Shown here: positions 19,906-28,880 of the stretch, piece after piece
How positions within the stretch are numbered: position 1 is the first letter of the stretch
How the letters are laid out: each line of letters begins with the position of its first letter
NCBI GenBank assembly: GCA_003427395.1
Contig: BFEA01000967.1
Span: 59,501-102,657 of the forward strand
Length of the DNA stretch: 43,157 nt
Direction: 5' to 3'
From: Chara braunii
Taxonomy: Eukaryota; Streptophyta; Charophyceae; Charales; Characeae
Notes under the pieces: generated by a model
What the model saw: only the letters and a program-made list of their open reading frames with translations
Database searches by the model: none
Told to the model about the DNA's origin: nothing
Made by a program: the position numbers and the translations under genes

Positions 19906-20388
19906 TTCTTCTTCAGAGTAGAGCTAGAGGTAACTGCAGACATTGTTTGGACACGGCCTTCTGCCTTATTGGACACGACATTCAGATCGGACTTACACTC
20001 TACATTGGGATTGAACTGTGTACGACATTCGGAGATCGGACTTGGGTTGGACTCGATCCTATGTCCCTCCCCCCTTCTCTCTCGCATGTCTATGGATCTC
20101 TCCCCATGTGTGTGAGCGGAAGGGCAATCTTTCTGATGTCTTGCCCTTCCGAAGTTTCTCCCTTTCATGTTGTTGTCCACGTGTCCTTTTGATACTAAAT
20201 CTTCCGCTGCGCTGCTTCCCAGCCCATGATAATGATACGAATGTGTTGTTGTTGATTTCTCGTGGTTCACTCTTTGCATCGTGCACATTGACATCCTGTG
20301 AATGTTGCACCTATTCTGCTGGTTGTTGCCATTTTCATCATTGCTAGATCCTAGGCTCTCAGTGCATTTCACTTTCTGATATGCTACA
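18806..20388 (+). repeat. 3' LTR of element A
   Basis: It is a direct repeat of 550-1904, starting TGTTACATGC and ending ATGCTACA, so TG...CA termini are present. It contains an N gap (19530-19645) inside a GA microsatellite and CTT tracts at about 19790-19916. The last 73 bases are missing from the left LTR. The GT microsatellite resumes immediately after 20388. Confidence 0.9.
19530..19702. repeat. Assembly gap and GA microsatellite
   Basis: 116 N bases (19530-19645) are followed by (AG)n to about 19702. The left LTR has only a short GA tract at the same place, so the gap is an unsequenced expansion of this dinucleotide repeat. Confidence 0.95.
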
Positions 20389-20438
20389 GTGTGTGTGTGT
20401 GTGGCATGTGTGTGTGTGTGTGCGTGTGTGTGTGTGGG

Positions 20439-20476
<38 letters not shown>

Positions 20477-20640
20477 CGTGTGTGTGCGGGCGTGTGTGTG
20501 TGTGTCCGTGTGTTCACTCATGTTTGCGCATGTGTGTGCATGTGTGTCCGTTCATGTGTATGTGCGAGCGTGTGTGTGCGTGTGTGTGTGTGTGTGTGTA
20601 TGGTGGGTGGGTGGGTGGGTGGGAGGGTGGGTTGGGGGGG
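20389..20640. repeat. GT microsatellite and GGGT tract
   Basis: Imperfect (GT)n with GC interruptions ends in (GGGT)n-like sequence and a G run. It is the right half of the microsatellite interrupted by element A. The Cys/Val-rich open frames here are simple-repeat artefacts. Confidence 0.95.
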
Positions 20641-21090
20641 GGCGCGACCCTCCCCAAACCAATCAATCAATCAATGATTAATTTATCAATCAATCAATGA
20701 TTAAACAATGAATCAATCAATCAATCTATTAATCAATTGATTAATCAATCTTTTTTTTTTTTTTTCACCCCGAGCGTGAGCGCCCCCCGAAAGAAGTTCC
20801 TTTTCTTTTTTTTTTTTTAATGTCTGGGAGTGCACCCCCTCACGGGCACCTCCACCCCCCAGTCTGCTTCGCAAGGTCCCCCCAGGAAGGCCCTGAGAAA
20901 CCAACATACTGCCGTACGACTGCCCAGGAATCCGTTCATACGGTCGGACCGTATTTGTACGACGGTATACACAGCCCCTGCAACCGGCACCAGCGAATTA
21001 CAGAATTTTATTGTTATAAAACCTCCCCATGACAAAACTTCGTATCCATTTCCCCCCAATGGGGAAAAAAGTGCCACAGGCCCCAAAATC
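20641..21090. repeat. AATC array, T tracts and non-coding sequence
   Basis: 20660-20750 is an imperfect AATC array on both strands. T tracts follow at 20750-20765 and 20804-20818. The rest holds an imperfect palindrome around ATACGGTCGGACCGTAT at about 20938-20956. No gene is visible. Confidence 0.7.
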
Positions 21091-21098
21091 ATTTTCGG

Positions 21099-21240
21099 TG
21101 TCATTTTTGCACCCTGCAAAACACTTCCCGGCCATTTTTACATTGTGGCCCGGCCCCTCCAGGGTGCAATGTCATTTTTGCACCCTGCTAAACACTTTCC
21201 CGTCATTTTTTACCAGCCCAGCCAGGGTACAAAAGTGACA
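21099..21240. repeat. 72-base period tandem duplication
   Basis: GTCATTTTTGCACCCTGC occurs at about 21099 and again at about 21171, followed both times by a similar AAACACTT-CCCG-CATTTTT stretch. The 3' end runs into AAAAGTGACACC, an inverted form of the upstream GGTGTCATTTTTG. Function is unknown. Confidence 0.75.
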
Positions 21241-21317
21241 CCTTTTGGGTGGAAATGAATACAAAGGTTTCATCGCAGGGGGTGGTTATAACTTTTCCCA
21301 ATTTTGTTAACGGGGTT

Positions 21318-21386
21318 TTATTTGGATTTGAACTCTGGTCAGCGTTTCCACAGACTATGGGTATACCAGCTGAGTTAAGCCGGTTG
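21318..21386 (-). repeat. tRNA-like SINE head
   Basis: On the minus strand a box A-like GGCTTAACTCAGCTGGT is followed after about 30 bases by a box B-like AGAGTTCAAATCC. Pairing of the ends is poor, and the family resembles other tRNA-headed fragments here, so a SINE remnant is more likely than a tRNA gene. Confidence 0.5.
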
Positions 21387-21403
21387 GCGGGGGGTAAGGG
21401 CTA

Positions 21404-21908
21404 GGGGTCTCGTTAGACACTCCTGAAAGAATCCTAAAATTTTTAGGACGAGTCCTAAGGGTTTTTTAGGATTTCGGGCGGCGTCGTTACAGGCAATCCT
21501 AAAAATCATCTTTTGGGACTCGTCCTAGAAGGTCTCCCGCGGCTGGTTTTCATATGCGTATACGCAGCCGCATCGCCAATGTCCATCCATTCCTGCCAAC
21601 GTCCATCCAATTCCCGCCAACGGCTACCTTTCCTGGCCGATGTTCGACCACTGACCCGACGGACTGCTTCTACCGGCGCCATGCGCGCGAGGCAACGAGT
21701 CGGTGAAACGCGGGAATCCTAAATTTTTCAGTAGGTCGGGGGCTACTGGAAAATTTAGGACGATTTTACCTGCACAATCCTAAATCCTTTAGGACTCGTC
21801 CTAACGCTGTTTTCACATTGTTGATCTAAAAATTGGATTTAGGATTGCGTGCAACCAAGACGCAATCCTAAACGCAGGCACTTTTAGGAGTGTCTAACGA
21901 GACCCTAA
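21404..21908. mobile_element. About 500 bp non-autonomous TIR transposon (Harbinger-like MITE)
   Basis: The ends are inverted repeats: GGGTCTCGTTAGACACTCCT at 21405-21424 and its complement at 21886-21905. Inside, further inverted segments built on AATCCTAAA and TTTAGGACGAGTCCTAA lie on both flanks. The outer bases read CTAG on the left and CTAAG on the right, close to a TNA-type short target duplication but not identical. It encodes nothing. The 5 kb element at 37211-42190 has closely related ends. Confidence 0.75.
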
Positions 21909-22184
21909 GTATTCTTTGGGGTGTGTGTAGGGGGGGGAGGGGCACCACCACTACTTGGCCCAGCTATCGGCCGCGGAAAAAAATAGACTAGAAACGTTTC
22001 TAGTTGGATAAATTTGGGCGCTCCTGTAGTGGCCCGTACGTTTCCGAAAATCGCGTAGCTAGTGTGAGATGAATTTGAGAAAAAAAAATAAATTATTATT
22101 ATATTTGTAAAAGAAAGGAATTCCCATCCCGTCGTAATACGTATGCTGCGACAAGGAGAAGAGAGAGTGAACCCCCTCACACAC

Positions 22185-22295
22185 CTACGGTCTTTACCCG
22201 AATGGAACGCCCGATAATTATAGCTGCATTTGTCACAACTTTCAGTCCAGATGCAGCTATATTTACCGGGCGTTTTATTCCGGTGAAGACGGTAG
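22185..22295. mobile_element. Foldback element, family 1, copy 1
   Basis: The sequence folds on itself: CTACGGTCTTTACCCGAAT...GAACGCCCGATAA...ATAGCTGCAT on the left pairs with ATGCAGCTATA...CCGGGCGTT...GAAGACGGTAG on the right, leaving a loop of about 20 bases. It belongs to the same family as the elements near 23451 and 25313. It is short and non-coding. Confidence 0.75.
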
Positions 22296-22342
22296 CTTTC
22301 TGGCTGAATGGCGTACACATTTGTTCCTAGCTGTTGACAACC

Positions 22343-22468
22343 CGTATAGAACGCGAGATAATTATAGCTGCATTTGGCACAACTTTCAGTCCAGATGCAA
22401 CGATAATTACCGGCGTTTTATTCCGGTGAAGACGTAGCTTTCTGGCTGAAAGGTCTACACATTTGTTC
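22343..22468. repeat. Tandem second copy of foldback element 1 with flank
   Basis: It repeats the segment 22201-22330 about 140 bases downstream, including TAATTATAGCTGCATTTG, the CACAACTTTCAGTCCAGATG loop and the right arm ending GAAGACGTAG. The shared flanking sequence CTTTCTGGCTGAA shows this is a local duplication, not two insertions. The left arm is decayed. Confidence 0.75.
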
Positions 22469-22471
22469 CAC

Positions 22472-22683
22472 TGAATTTTTTAATTTTTATCTTTTTCTAT
22501 AACCAGATTATGACTTCAATCCTGGAGGCATTGAATCATTCTGGGAGGCCCAAAGGGCCTTTCACAAGAACGCGAAGGGGTTTTATAAGAACGCGAAACG
22601 AAAAACGAAGTACCTTCTCAACACAAGATTTTTATTATTATTTGTTTTTATGCAACTTCAACGCATGAAAATTGCCAAGGCTT

Positions 22684-22717
<34 letters not shown>

Positions 22718-22990
22718 TTGCCAAGGCTATGGGCTTTTCGCACGAACTCTCAATAAGATGAAAGATTCAAATTCAAATTGGGCTCTCCATGAGGAAAAAA
22801 AAAAGAAAAAGAAGAAAAAAAACCCTCATTTGATGGGCTTCGCTCGACTACCTGGCGGTCAAGATGTATCTGGACCTTTTTATGGTCCGTATCCGTTCAA
22901 AACGTCGGAACCCGTGTGGATTGATCGGTTGACCTATTGAGATAATATTTCGATGACGAAACTTTTGCGGCCGGCCTCGGATGATCAAGA
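22472..22990. other. Non-coding A-rich stretch
   Basis: I see no gene. A run of about 28 A lies at 22687-22714, flanked by direct repeats of ATTGCCAAGGCT, which could be the trace of a slipped duplication or a retroposon tail. A second A/G-rich tract lies at 22795-22821. Confidence 0.5.
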
Positions 22991-23400
22991 CCGCATAAAC
23001 CAGGCAATCAAAATTGACCAATCAATTAAATGAACCATCGATCAAATGAGCCAATCAGCCGAACGAATGAAACCTCAGAATACAGAGTCTCAAATCAATC
23101 CGTCGATCAATCACCTTAATCAAACTATGATCTATCAACCAATCAATCGATCAATCAACCAATGAATCAATTGATCAATCAACCAATCAATCGATTAATT
23201 AGTCAACCAATCAATCAGTTGATTAATCAACCACTTAATCAGTCCATCAATCAATCAATCAATCAACCAATCAATCAATGGATCAATCGATAGATCATTG
23301 AATCGACTTGTCAATCACAATAGATAAATCAGTCAATCAACCAATTAATCAACCAATCAATCACTCAATTGGATCTATCAATGAATCAACCAAGCGATGC
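22991..23400. repeat. Long AATC tetranucleotide array
   Basis: About 400 bases consist mostly of CAAT/AATC words with single-base variants such as GATC, ATCG and CCAA. The array is degenerate but keeps the four-base phase over long parts. A related block lies at 23575-23865. Confidence 0.9.
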
Positions 23401-23450
23401 AGCCGACGAACACATCGATCAACCAACAGACCTAACACTCCCAACGAAGG

Positions 23451-23563
23451 ACTACCGTCTTCGCCCGAAAAGAACGTACGGTCATTTTCGCTGCATCTGT
23501 ACTGCAGTTAGGTCCAAATACGGCTACAATGACCGTATGTTCTATTCGGGGGAAGACAGGAGT
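23451..23563. mobile_element. Foldback element, family 1, copy 2
   Basis: CTACCGTCTTCGCCCGAA and ACGTACGGTCATT on the left pair with AATGACCGTATGTTCTATTC and GGGGAAGACAGG on the right. The arms match the family 1 consensus. It lies between two AATC arrays. No coding sequence. Confidence 0.75.
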
Positions 23564-23574
23564 CACAACAATGA

Positions 23575-23865
23575 CTGATTGATTGATTGATCGGCGTCTT
23601 ACGGAGTGAGCATAGTAATTACGCGTCAATCAATCAAAAGCAATATAATCAGCAAAATCGGTCATCGGCAATCAATAAATCAATCGATCCATCATATCAA
23701 CAGATGAGCGAGACGACGCCAAACGAACACAGGGATCAACCAAATCAACCAACTAATCAAAAACCACTCCCAGCGATCGGCTTAGACATCTAAACAATAC
23801 TTCGATTGCTTGATTAATTGATTGATTAATTGATTGATTGATTGATTGATTGATTGGCGTCTGTT
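23575..23865. repeat. Second AATC/GATT array
   Basis: It starts with GATT on the plus strand, changes to AATC words, and ends again as (GATT)n at about 23805-23857. The direction of the word flips within the block. Confidence 0.85.
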
Positions 23866-24677
23866 CTATACAGGTAGATCATTTCGTCGTTCCATACAGA
23901 GCACAGTAGTCGTACTTGATATCAACCGAGTGCATCTCTACGTAGATAAGTTCATCTACCGCGAGCCATCCTCCATTTGAAAAAAAAAGTGTTTCACATA
24001 AAGAGCTGGCTCATGTTGTTTTGCGTCTGGACTGTCGCAGACTCCACACCAAAACCGTTCCACACAGAGCACGATACTTGTACTTCACAGCGGCGCGTCT
24101 CCGCCTTCTGTTCTATCCCGACGCGATGCTGTTGACCAATCCGAACGTTAGCTATGGCAAGGAGGAGGGCCGATACGAGCAACAACCACACCAGGTAAAT
24201 CTGTTAAGCAACGGCTCCATCTATTAGAGCAATGTCAGAGCTATGGTGGCTTCGACTGGCGCAAATAAAAGGAGGAGAGAGACAGAGGTGGTGAAGCAAA
24301 AGCTATAGCGACCGGTGCTTCTGCATAGTAGTATATATGGTTGAATCGCCCAGATGCGAAAAAGCGGAGGATGGACATATAGAGCTAAGCACAGCCTGAA
24401 TATAACTTTTAAGACGAAATTAAAGCAATAAAACATATACATAACTCAAATATCGTGATACAACTTCTCGTTTACTGCAAAGGTTCATCCGACAATCAAA
24501 TGCAAAACACAAAAACACACAATAAAAAAACAGGTAATGGCCGTACACTTGCTTCCGAACACCGGATTTTATATATGTACACATATTCTCACAAAAATAT
24601 CAGCGCGCAAAAGCGAAAAAAAAGAAAAAAAAGAACATATATTGTCACACTGGAACATATATATATATATAACAATT
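23866..24677. other. Non-coding stretch with a diverged direct repeat
   Basis: No gene is recognised. CGTTCCATACAGAGCAC at about 23890 and CGTTCCACACAGAGCAC at about 24056 start two diverged direct repeats that also share GTACTTGATA/GTACTTCACA. The rest is AT-rich with an (AT)n tract at about 24658-24671. Confidence 0.45.
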
Positions 24678-24772
24678 ATTTCTCGATTTATGCGTGTCGT
24701 CCTTGGACACAGGGGTCACATGCTTATCTTCCCTCTCGGTAATGTTCCTTCCCTCTCGTCCGTCCTGGGGCA
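24678..24772 (-). pseudogene. Decayed U6 snRNA-like sequence
   Basis: Read on the minus strand, the right part matches U6 well: AAGGACGACACGCATAAATC and CGAGAAAT correspond to the U6 3' half. The left part is diverged but keeps GGAACATTAC, an AGAT-AGCATG stretch and CCCCTG in the right order. Several invariant bases of the ACAGAGA region are changed (ACCGAGA), so it cannot be a working U6. Confidence 0.7.
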
Positions 24773-25160
24773 GGAGAAGTGATGCGACGGACAACAGAAT
24801 GGCCTGGCCGGAGCCCGAGCCGCTTATCTTCCCACGATAGCTGGAAACAAGACAAGATCAAACCCTTGGCGCGCTGTGATGGCAGGAGTGTGAGTACGAG
24901 GAGCCTGGATGAGTCGGGATCAGAGAAGGAGAAAAAAAAACAATAACAACAAAAGAATGAGATTAGAGCGCCGTGATGGACGGAGAATGAATAAGGGGAG
25001 CGTGGATGAGTCGGGATGAGACAAGGAGAAAAAAGACAATAACAACAAAAGCGTTGGCTGTGAAGGAGACGGATCTGGTGAAATAGAGAAGATGGAGGAT
25101 ATCCCATGTTCATGGGCTCCATAGATTCGGTTTTTTTTTCCGCGGTTTATTGTAATTGAC
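24773..25160. other. Non-coding stretch
   Basis: No gene is seen. A diverged direct repeat is present: a GAGGAGCCTGGATGAGTCGG unit at about 24897 and a GGGGAGCGTGGATGAGTCGG unit at about 24996, each followed by GA-rich sequence and ACAATAACAACAAAAG. The period is about 100 bases. Confidence 0.6.
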
Positions 25161-25163
25161 AAA

Positions 25164-25316
25164 GGGCGAGATTCCACTGGCAAAGACGATTGAATCAAGC
25201 ACCTGAATGTGAATGGGTTTCAACCAGAGATGGAGAAAAGCAGATGGATAGCGATATTCTGCACCTTTCCACAAACACGTCAAGATTCACGAGTTTAGAC
25301 CAATCCTCTTTGCTAC
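25164..25316. mobile_element. Foldback element, family 2, copy 1
   Basis: The left arm GGGCGAGATTCCACTGGCAAAG...CACCTGAATGTGAATGGGTTT pairs imperfectly with the right arm AAACACGTCAAGATTCACGAG...CCTCTTTGCTA. Arms and length agree with copies at 25866, 29937 and 30530. It abuts a family 1 element starting at about 25313. Confidence 0.7.
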
Positions 25317-25423
25317 GGTCATCCCCCGAACATAACGCACCCTGATCCTGAGTGTATACAAGCTATATTTCCGGCCAGATACAGCCAAAATGAAGGTGCG
25401 TTGTGTTCGGGGGAAGACGGTAG
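25313..25423. mobile_element. Foldback element, family 1, copy 3
   Basis: CTACGGTCATCCCCCGAAC and ATAACGCACC on the left pair with GGTGCGTTGTGTTCGGGGG and AAGACGGTAG on the right. The arm ends match the CTACCGTCTTC consensus. The loop, about 50 bases, has CGGCCAGATACAGCC, similar in style to the loop of copy 1. Confidence 0.75.
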
Positions 25424-25865
25424 TGTGATCTCACCCTACCTTTCTTTGTCTTGAACTTGTCCGTGTACGCCTCTAACGAAGTCCTCTGGTGGGCTTCTTT
25501 TGTCTTATTATGTTTTTTTGTTTTATTTTTTTTTACACTTTGTTTATTTTTTTTGTACACTATTTGTTTTTTTTTTTTTTTTACTATTTGTTTGATTTTT
25601 TTTAACACTACTTATCGTGCGTGGGGAGTCGGGACCAGACGCTCTGTTGCTGGCAGTTTCTGTAAATACCAAGTCCATAGATTTAGGGCGCGGCCCAACT
25701 AACCAAGGACTGGATTTAACGCCTCAATCTAGACGCGCTTGTGCAGAGGTGCAGATAAATTTTCTGCTTCTCTACGTAAAATACATCCACTGCCAGATCG
25801 ATCGAATTCAGAAACCTAAAAAAGTAGGAAAACCAAATACAACGAAATGCACGAGAAAGGTACAA
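25424..25865. other. Non-coding T-rich sequence and a half foldback element
   Basis: 25497-25612 is T-rich with a repeated TACACT-TTGTTT word. 25686-25740 resembles the left arm of family 2 (GGCCCAACTAACCAAG, GCCTCAATCTAGACG), but a right arm is not convincing. No gene is visible. Confidence 0.45.
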
Positions 25866-26032
25866 GGGCATGGTCCCACTAGCAAAGAGTATCGGATCGA
25901 ACGCCTGAATGTGGACGAGGTTATGGAAATGTGCAGGAAATCGAAATTGAACTGCTTTTCTGCATCTCCGCGTACAACACATCCAGATTCAGGAGCTCGA
26001 TCTTATCCTTTGCGGTAGCGGGTCCTCGTCCC
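25866..26032. mobile_element. Foldback element, family 2, copy 2
   Basis: The left arm GGGCATGGTCCCACTAGC...CGCCTGAATGTGGACG pairs with the right arm ACATCCAGATTCAGGAG...CCTTTGCGGTAGCGGG...CGTCCC. About 50 bases of loop lie between. It is non-coding and clearly related to the copy at 29937-30103. Confidence 0.75.
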
Positions 26033-26164
26033 AGGAGAGCCACTCTTTTTCTCTTCATTCTCAACTTTAATGGCCCTATGAATTAAAAAAACGAAAAATT
26101 AACACGCAAAAAAACAAAATGCGAAGGGCAAAAAAAAAACGCATACCTGACGTTTCGTGAACAC

Positions 26165-26234
<70 letters not shown>

Positions 26235-26445
26235 AACACACAGACATACACCCCTCCCGTTATTACCCATCCAAAAGAGATATCATAATTGCCGTTTGCC
26301 TCCAGAAACAGGACAGCTCCATCTGATCATGTTTGCCTCCTACCCCAAACGGGCCCAAAGCCATGTTCGACAGATAAAATAACAGAGCACCTGTAATTTC
26401 AGAATTAAATTTCAAAAAGAAAGAAAAAAAAGAGCGAAATTAACA
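26033..26445. repeat. CT/CA compound microsatellite and A-rich non-coding sequence
   Basis: (CT)25 spans about 26168-26217 and passes directly into (CA)n to about 26241. The flanks are A-rich with no gene. This is part of the downstream flank of the alpha-tubulin gene, which is read from the other strand. Confidence 0.9.
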
Positions 26446-26450
26446 AAATG

Positions 26451-26860
26451 CTACTCGTCATAATCTACAAACAACGGAGCAAACGCATACTACTCAGTTC
26501 AAAACAAAAGGGAAACAAAAGCCAAAAAAAAACTGCAACGAAGCCAAAAAAAAAACTCGTCATACTCTACAAACAAAAGAACAAGTGAATCCAACTTCCT
26601 TCCAAAAAAACGCGGAAAAAAAAAAAAATTCCAAAAACACGCGGAAAAAAAAAAAAAAAACTGCAACGGATTTCTACTCGTCATAATCTACAACAAAAGA
26701 ACAAGAGCATTCAACTTAATTCGAAAAAAAAAAAAACAAAAAAAAAACAGCCAAAAAAAATAGTCCAACGAAGTTCACCCAACTTACTTCGAAAGAAGCG
26801 AAAAAAAAAAAAAAAAAAAAATCCAACAAAAAACTGCAACGACGTTCACAGAATACTATA
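26451..26860. repeat. Diverged tandem repeats downstream of alpha-tubulin
   Basis: A unit of roughly 105-120 bases recurs about three times. Each has ACTCGTCATA-TCTACAA near its start (26453, 26555, 26675), then CAAAAGAACAAG- and CAACTT-like words, A tracts and CTGCAACG. On the sense strand of the tubulin gene this is a T-rich 3' flank or 3' UTR. The A tracts vary in length between units. Confidence 0.65.
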
Positions 26861-26880
26861 CTTATACTTGTAAGAAGCTA

Positions 26881-28233
26881 TCAGTATTCCTCCTCGAATT
26901 CGTCTTCATTCTCAGCAGATTCCGCACCGACGTCCTCGTAATCCTTTTCCAAGGCAGCGAGATCCTCGCGCGCTTCGGAGAACTCTCCCTCTTCCATGCC
27001 CTCCCCCACATACCAATGAACGAACGCGCGCTTGGCGTACATGAGGTCGAACTTATGGTCGATCCTAGAGAAGACCTCGGCGACGCTGGTAGAGTTGGAA
27101 ATCATACACACCGCGCGCTGCACCTTAGCGAGATCGCCCCCGGGAACTACCGTCGGCGGCTGGTAGTTGATTCCGCACTTGAATCCCGTAGGGCACCAAT
27201 CAACAAACTGAATGGATCTCTTGGTCTTGATGCTAGCGACGGCGGCATTGACATCCTTAGGCACGACATCGCCTCGATACATGAGACAGCAGGCCATATA
27301 CTTACCGTGACGAGGATCGCACTTAGCCATCATGTTCGCCGGTTCAAACGCAGAGTTAGTGATCTCCGCCACGGAGAGCTGCTCATGATAAGCCTTCTCG
27401 GCGGAGATGACAGGCGCGTAAGAGGAGAGCATGAAGTGGATGCGCGGGTAAGGAACGAGGTTGGTCTGGAACTCGGTGATGTCCACGTTGATGGCTCCGT
27501 CGAAGCGCAGCGAAGCCGTCAGCGAGGAGATCACCTGAGAGACCAGTCGATTAAGATTGGTATAAGAGGGCCGCTCGATGTCGAGAGATCGACGGCAGAT
27601 GTCGTAAATGGCCTCGTTGTCGAGGAGGACGGAGACGTCCGTGTGCTCCAGCAACGAGTGCGTAGACAGCACGCTGTTGTACGGCTCCACTACGGAGGTA
27701 GACACTTGAGGCGACGGATAGACCGTGAAGCCGAGCTTCGACTTCTTGCCGTAATCCACAGACAAACGTTCGAGAAGGAGAGAACCGAGGCCTGAGCCCG
27801 TACCTCCTCCCACGGCATTGAACACTAAGAAACCCTGCAGACCCGTGCAGTTGTCCGCAAGACGACGGATTCTGTCCAAGCACACCTCGACGATCTCCTT
27901 GCCGATGGTGTAATGACCGCGGGCGAAGTTGTTGGCAGCATCCTCCTTGCCGCTAATTAGCTGCTCGGGATGGAAAAGCTGTCGGTAGGTGCCAGTCCTC
28001 ACCTCATCAATGACAGTCGGCTCCAGATCGACGAAGATGGCCCGAGGCACGTGCTTCCCCCCACCTGTCTCGCTGAAAAACGTGTTGAAGGCGTCTTCTC
28101 CCAATCCGATGGTCTCGTCGCTAGGCATCCGGCCATCCGGCTGAATTCCATGTTCCAAACAATACAATTCCCAGCAGGAATTACCAACCTGGATCCCGGC
28201 CTGGCCGATATGGATCGAGATGCACTCCCTCAT
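26881..28233 (-). CDS. TUA: Alpha-tubulin, intronless
   Basis: The product is 450 residues, the usual length for alpha-tubulin. It forms heterodimers with beta-tubulin, the building block of cytoplasmic and flagellar microtubules. It starts MREC, the N-terminal alpha-tubulin tetrapeptide, has the nucleotide-binding GGGTGSG at about 142-148, the catalytic Glu in NVDITEFQ (E254 numbering), and ends EEEY with a C-terminal Tyr available to detyrosination. The sequence is plant or green-algal in type ([13 protein letters not shown]). The frame is uninterrupted, with no intron, unlike many land-plant genes. Residue 40, normally the acetylated Lys, is Glu (GAG codon), and the neighbouring loop reads TIGLGED where TVGGGDD is usual. 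Other core residues look normal, so I take it as functional. The start is the first ATG and is unambiguous. I recognise no TATA box upstream. Confidence 0.97.
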   Translation of the reverse strand: MRECISIHIGQAGIQVGNSCWELYCLEHGIQPDGRMPSDETIGLGEDAFNTFFSETGGGKHVPRAIFVDLEPTVIDEVRTGTYRQLFHPEQLISGKEDAANNFARGHYTIGKEIVEVCLDRIRRLADNCTGLQGFLVFNAVGGGTGSGLGSLLLERLSVDYGKKSKLGFTVYPSPQVSTSVVEPYNSVLSTHSLLEHTDVSVLLDNEAIYDICRRSLDIERPSYTNLNRLVSQVISSLTASLRFDGAINVDITEFQTNLVPYPRIHFMLSSYAPVISAEKAYHEQLSVAEITNSAFEPANMMAKCDPRHGKYMACCLMYRGDVVPKDVNAAVASIKTKRSIQFVDWCPTGFKCGINYQPPTVVPGGDLAKVQRAVCMISNSTSVAEVFSRIDHKFDLMYAKRAFVHWYVGEGMEEGEFSEAREDLAALEKDYEDVGAESAENEDEFEEEY

Positions 28234-28574
28234 TATGGCAGCGGGCCACGAAGAAGACGAACTAAAAGAAGAAGAGGAAGGAAACAGAAAAAGCAGAGTA
28301 CGGAAAAAGAAAGCCTACTATTAAGACCTAAAAGGAAAACGGAAAAAAAGAAAGGGAAAGAAGAAAGCTTGCTCAAAAGGCAGAGAGCGAACACGAGGAC
28401 CGCCCCGCCAAAGAACACACACTGTGGAAAGAAGTTCTGTCAATGGAACTACAAAACTTCTCTTCAAATGGTGATTGGACGGCCACTCTGGACGTTGTTG
28501 ATTAATTGGTACAACTGGACGGTAAGCACCTCCTTCTCCTCAAGGAGGCGGATCGCACGCAGGATGAAGACCGA
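28234..28574 (-). promoter_or_regulatory. Presumed leader and promoter region of alpha-tubulin
   Basis: On the sense (minus) strand this is strongly pyrimidine-rich, with CTT and TTTCC words close to the start codon, as is common in plant leaders. I could not place a TATA box or transcription start. The call rests on position and composition. Confidence 0.35.
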
Positions 28575-28576
28575 AC

Positions 28577-28608
<32 letters not shown>

Positions 28609-28880
28609 GATGGCGATGGCGAGATGAGGGATAAAAACCAATTGAATCAACTATAAGAAGAAGAAGAAGAAGATGGCGATGGCGAAATGAGGGGTAAAAA
28701 CAATTTAATCAACGAGAAGAAGAAGAAGAAGAAGAAGAAGAAGAAGAAGAAGAAGAAGAAGATTGCGAGGCCAGCGCTACGACCTAACGCATTCAAAAAA
28801 GTATGTCATTCCCTCGTCAAGAAGAAGAAGAAGAAGGCGATGGCGAAATGAGGGGCAAAAACCAATTATTACAAGTTCAA
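28577..28880. repeat. GAA tracts in a larger tandem repeat upstream of alpha-tubulin
   Basis: A unit made of a (GAA)n tract followed by GGCGATGGCGAAATGAGGG and AAAACCAATT-like sequence occurs at about 28577-28650, 28653-28707 and 28820-28871. A bare (GAA)n of about 50 bases lies at 28712-28763. The unit is 55-75 bases apart from GAA length. On the tubulin sense strand these are CTT tracts, 350-650 bases upstream of the start codon. Confidence 0.85.

Larger units (their letters stand above)
550..20388 (+). mobile_element. Outer Ty3/gypsy LTR retrotransposon (element A), chromodomain type, split by element B
   Basis: The element is defined by two long direct repeats (550-1904 and 18806-20388) starting TGTTACATGC, by gag (2716-4230) and pol (15163-18790) in the same orientation, and by a polypurine tract directly before the right LTR. 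Domain order is Gag zinc knuckle, aspartic protease, RT, RNase H, integrase and chromodomain, the order of Ty3/gypsy chromoviruses. Element B (5561-15162, opposite strand) interrupts it between gag and protease. Stops, a frameshift in RT, a Glu-to-Lys change at the third integrase acidic residue and an internal integrase deletion show it is not autonomous. Confidence 0.9.

Noticed and set aside
20381-20700. Cys/Val-rich frames
   Set aside because: They are simple translations of the GT microsatellite.
22991-23865. A CRISPR-like array
   Set aside because: The repeats are four-base microsatellite words with no unique spacers, and the context is eukaryotic.
27016-27795. 259-codon plus-strand frame opposite the tubulin gene
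   Set aside because: It is the antisense shadow of a highly conserved coding sequence; no similarity to any protein is apparent.
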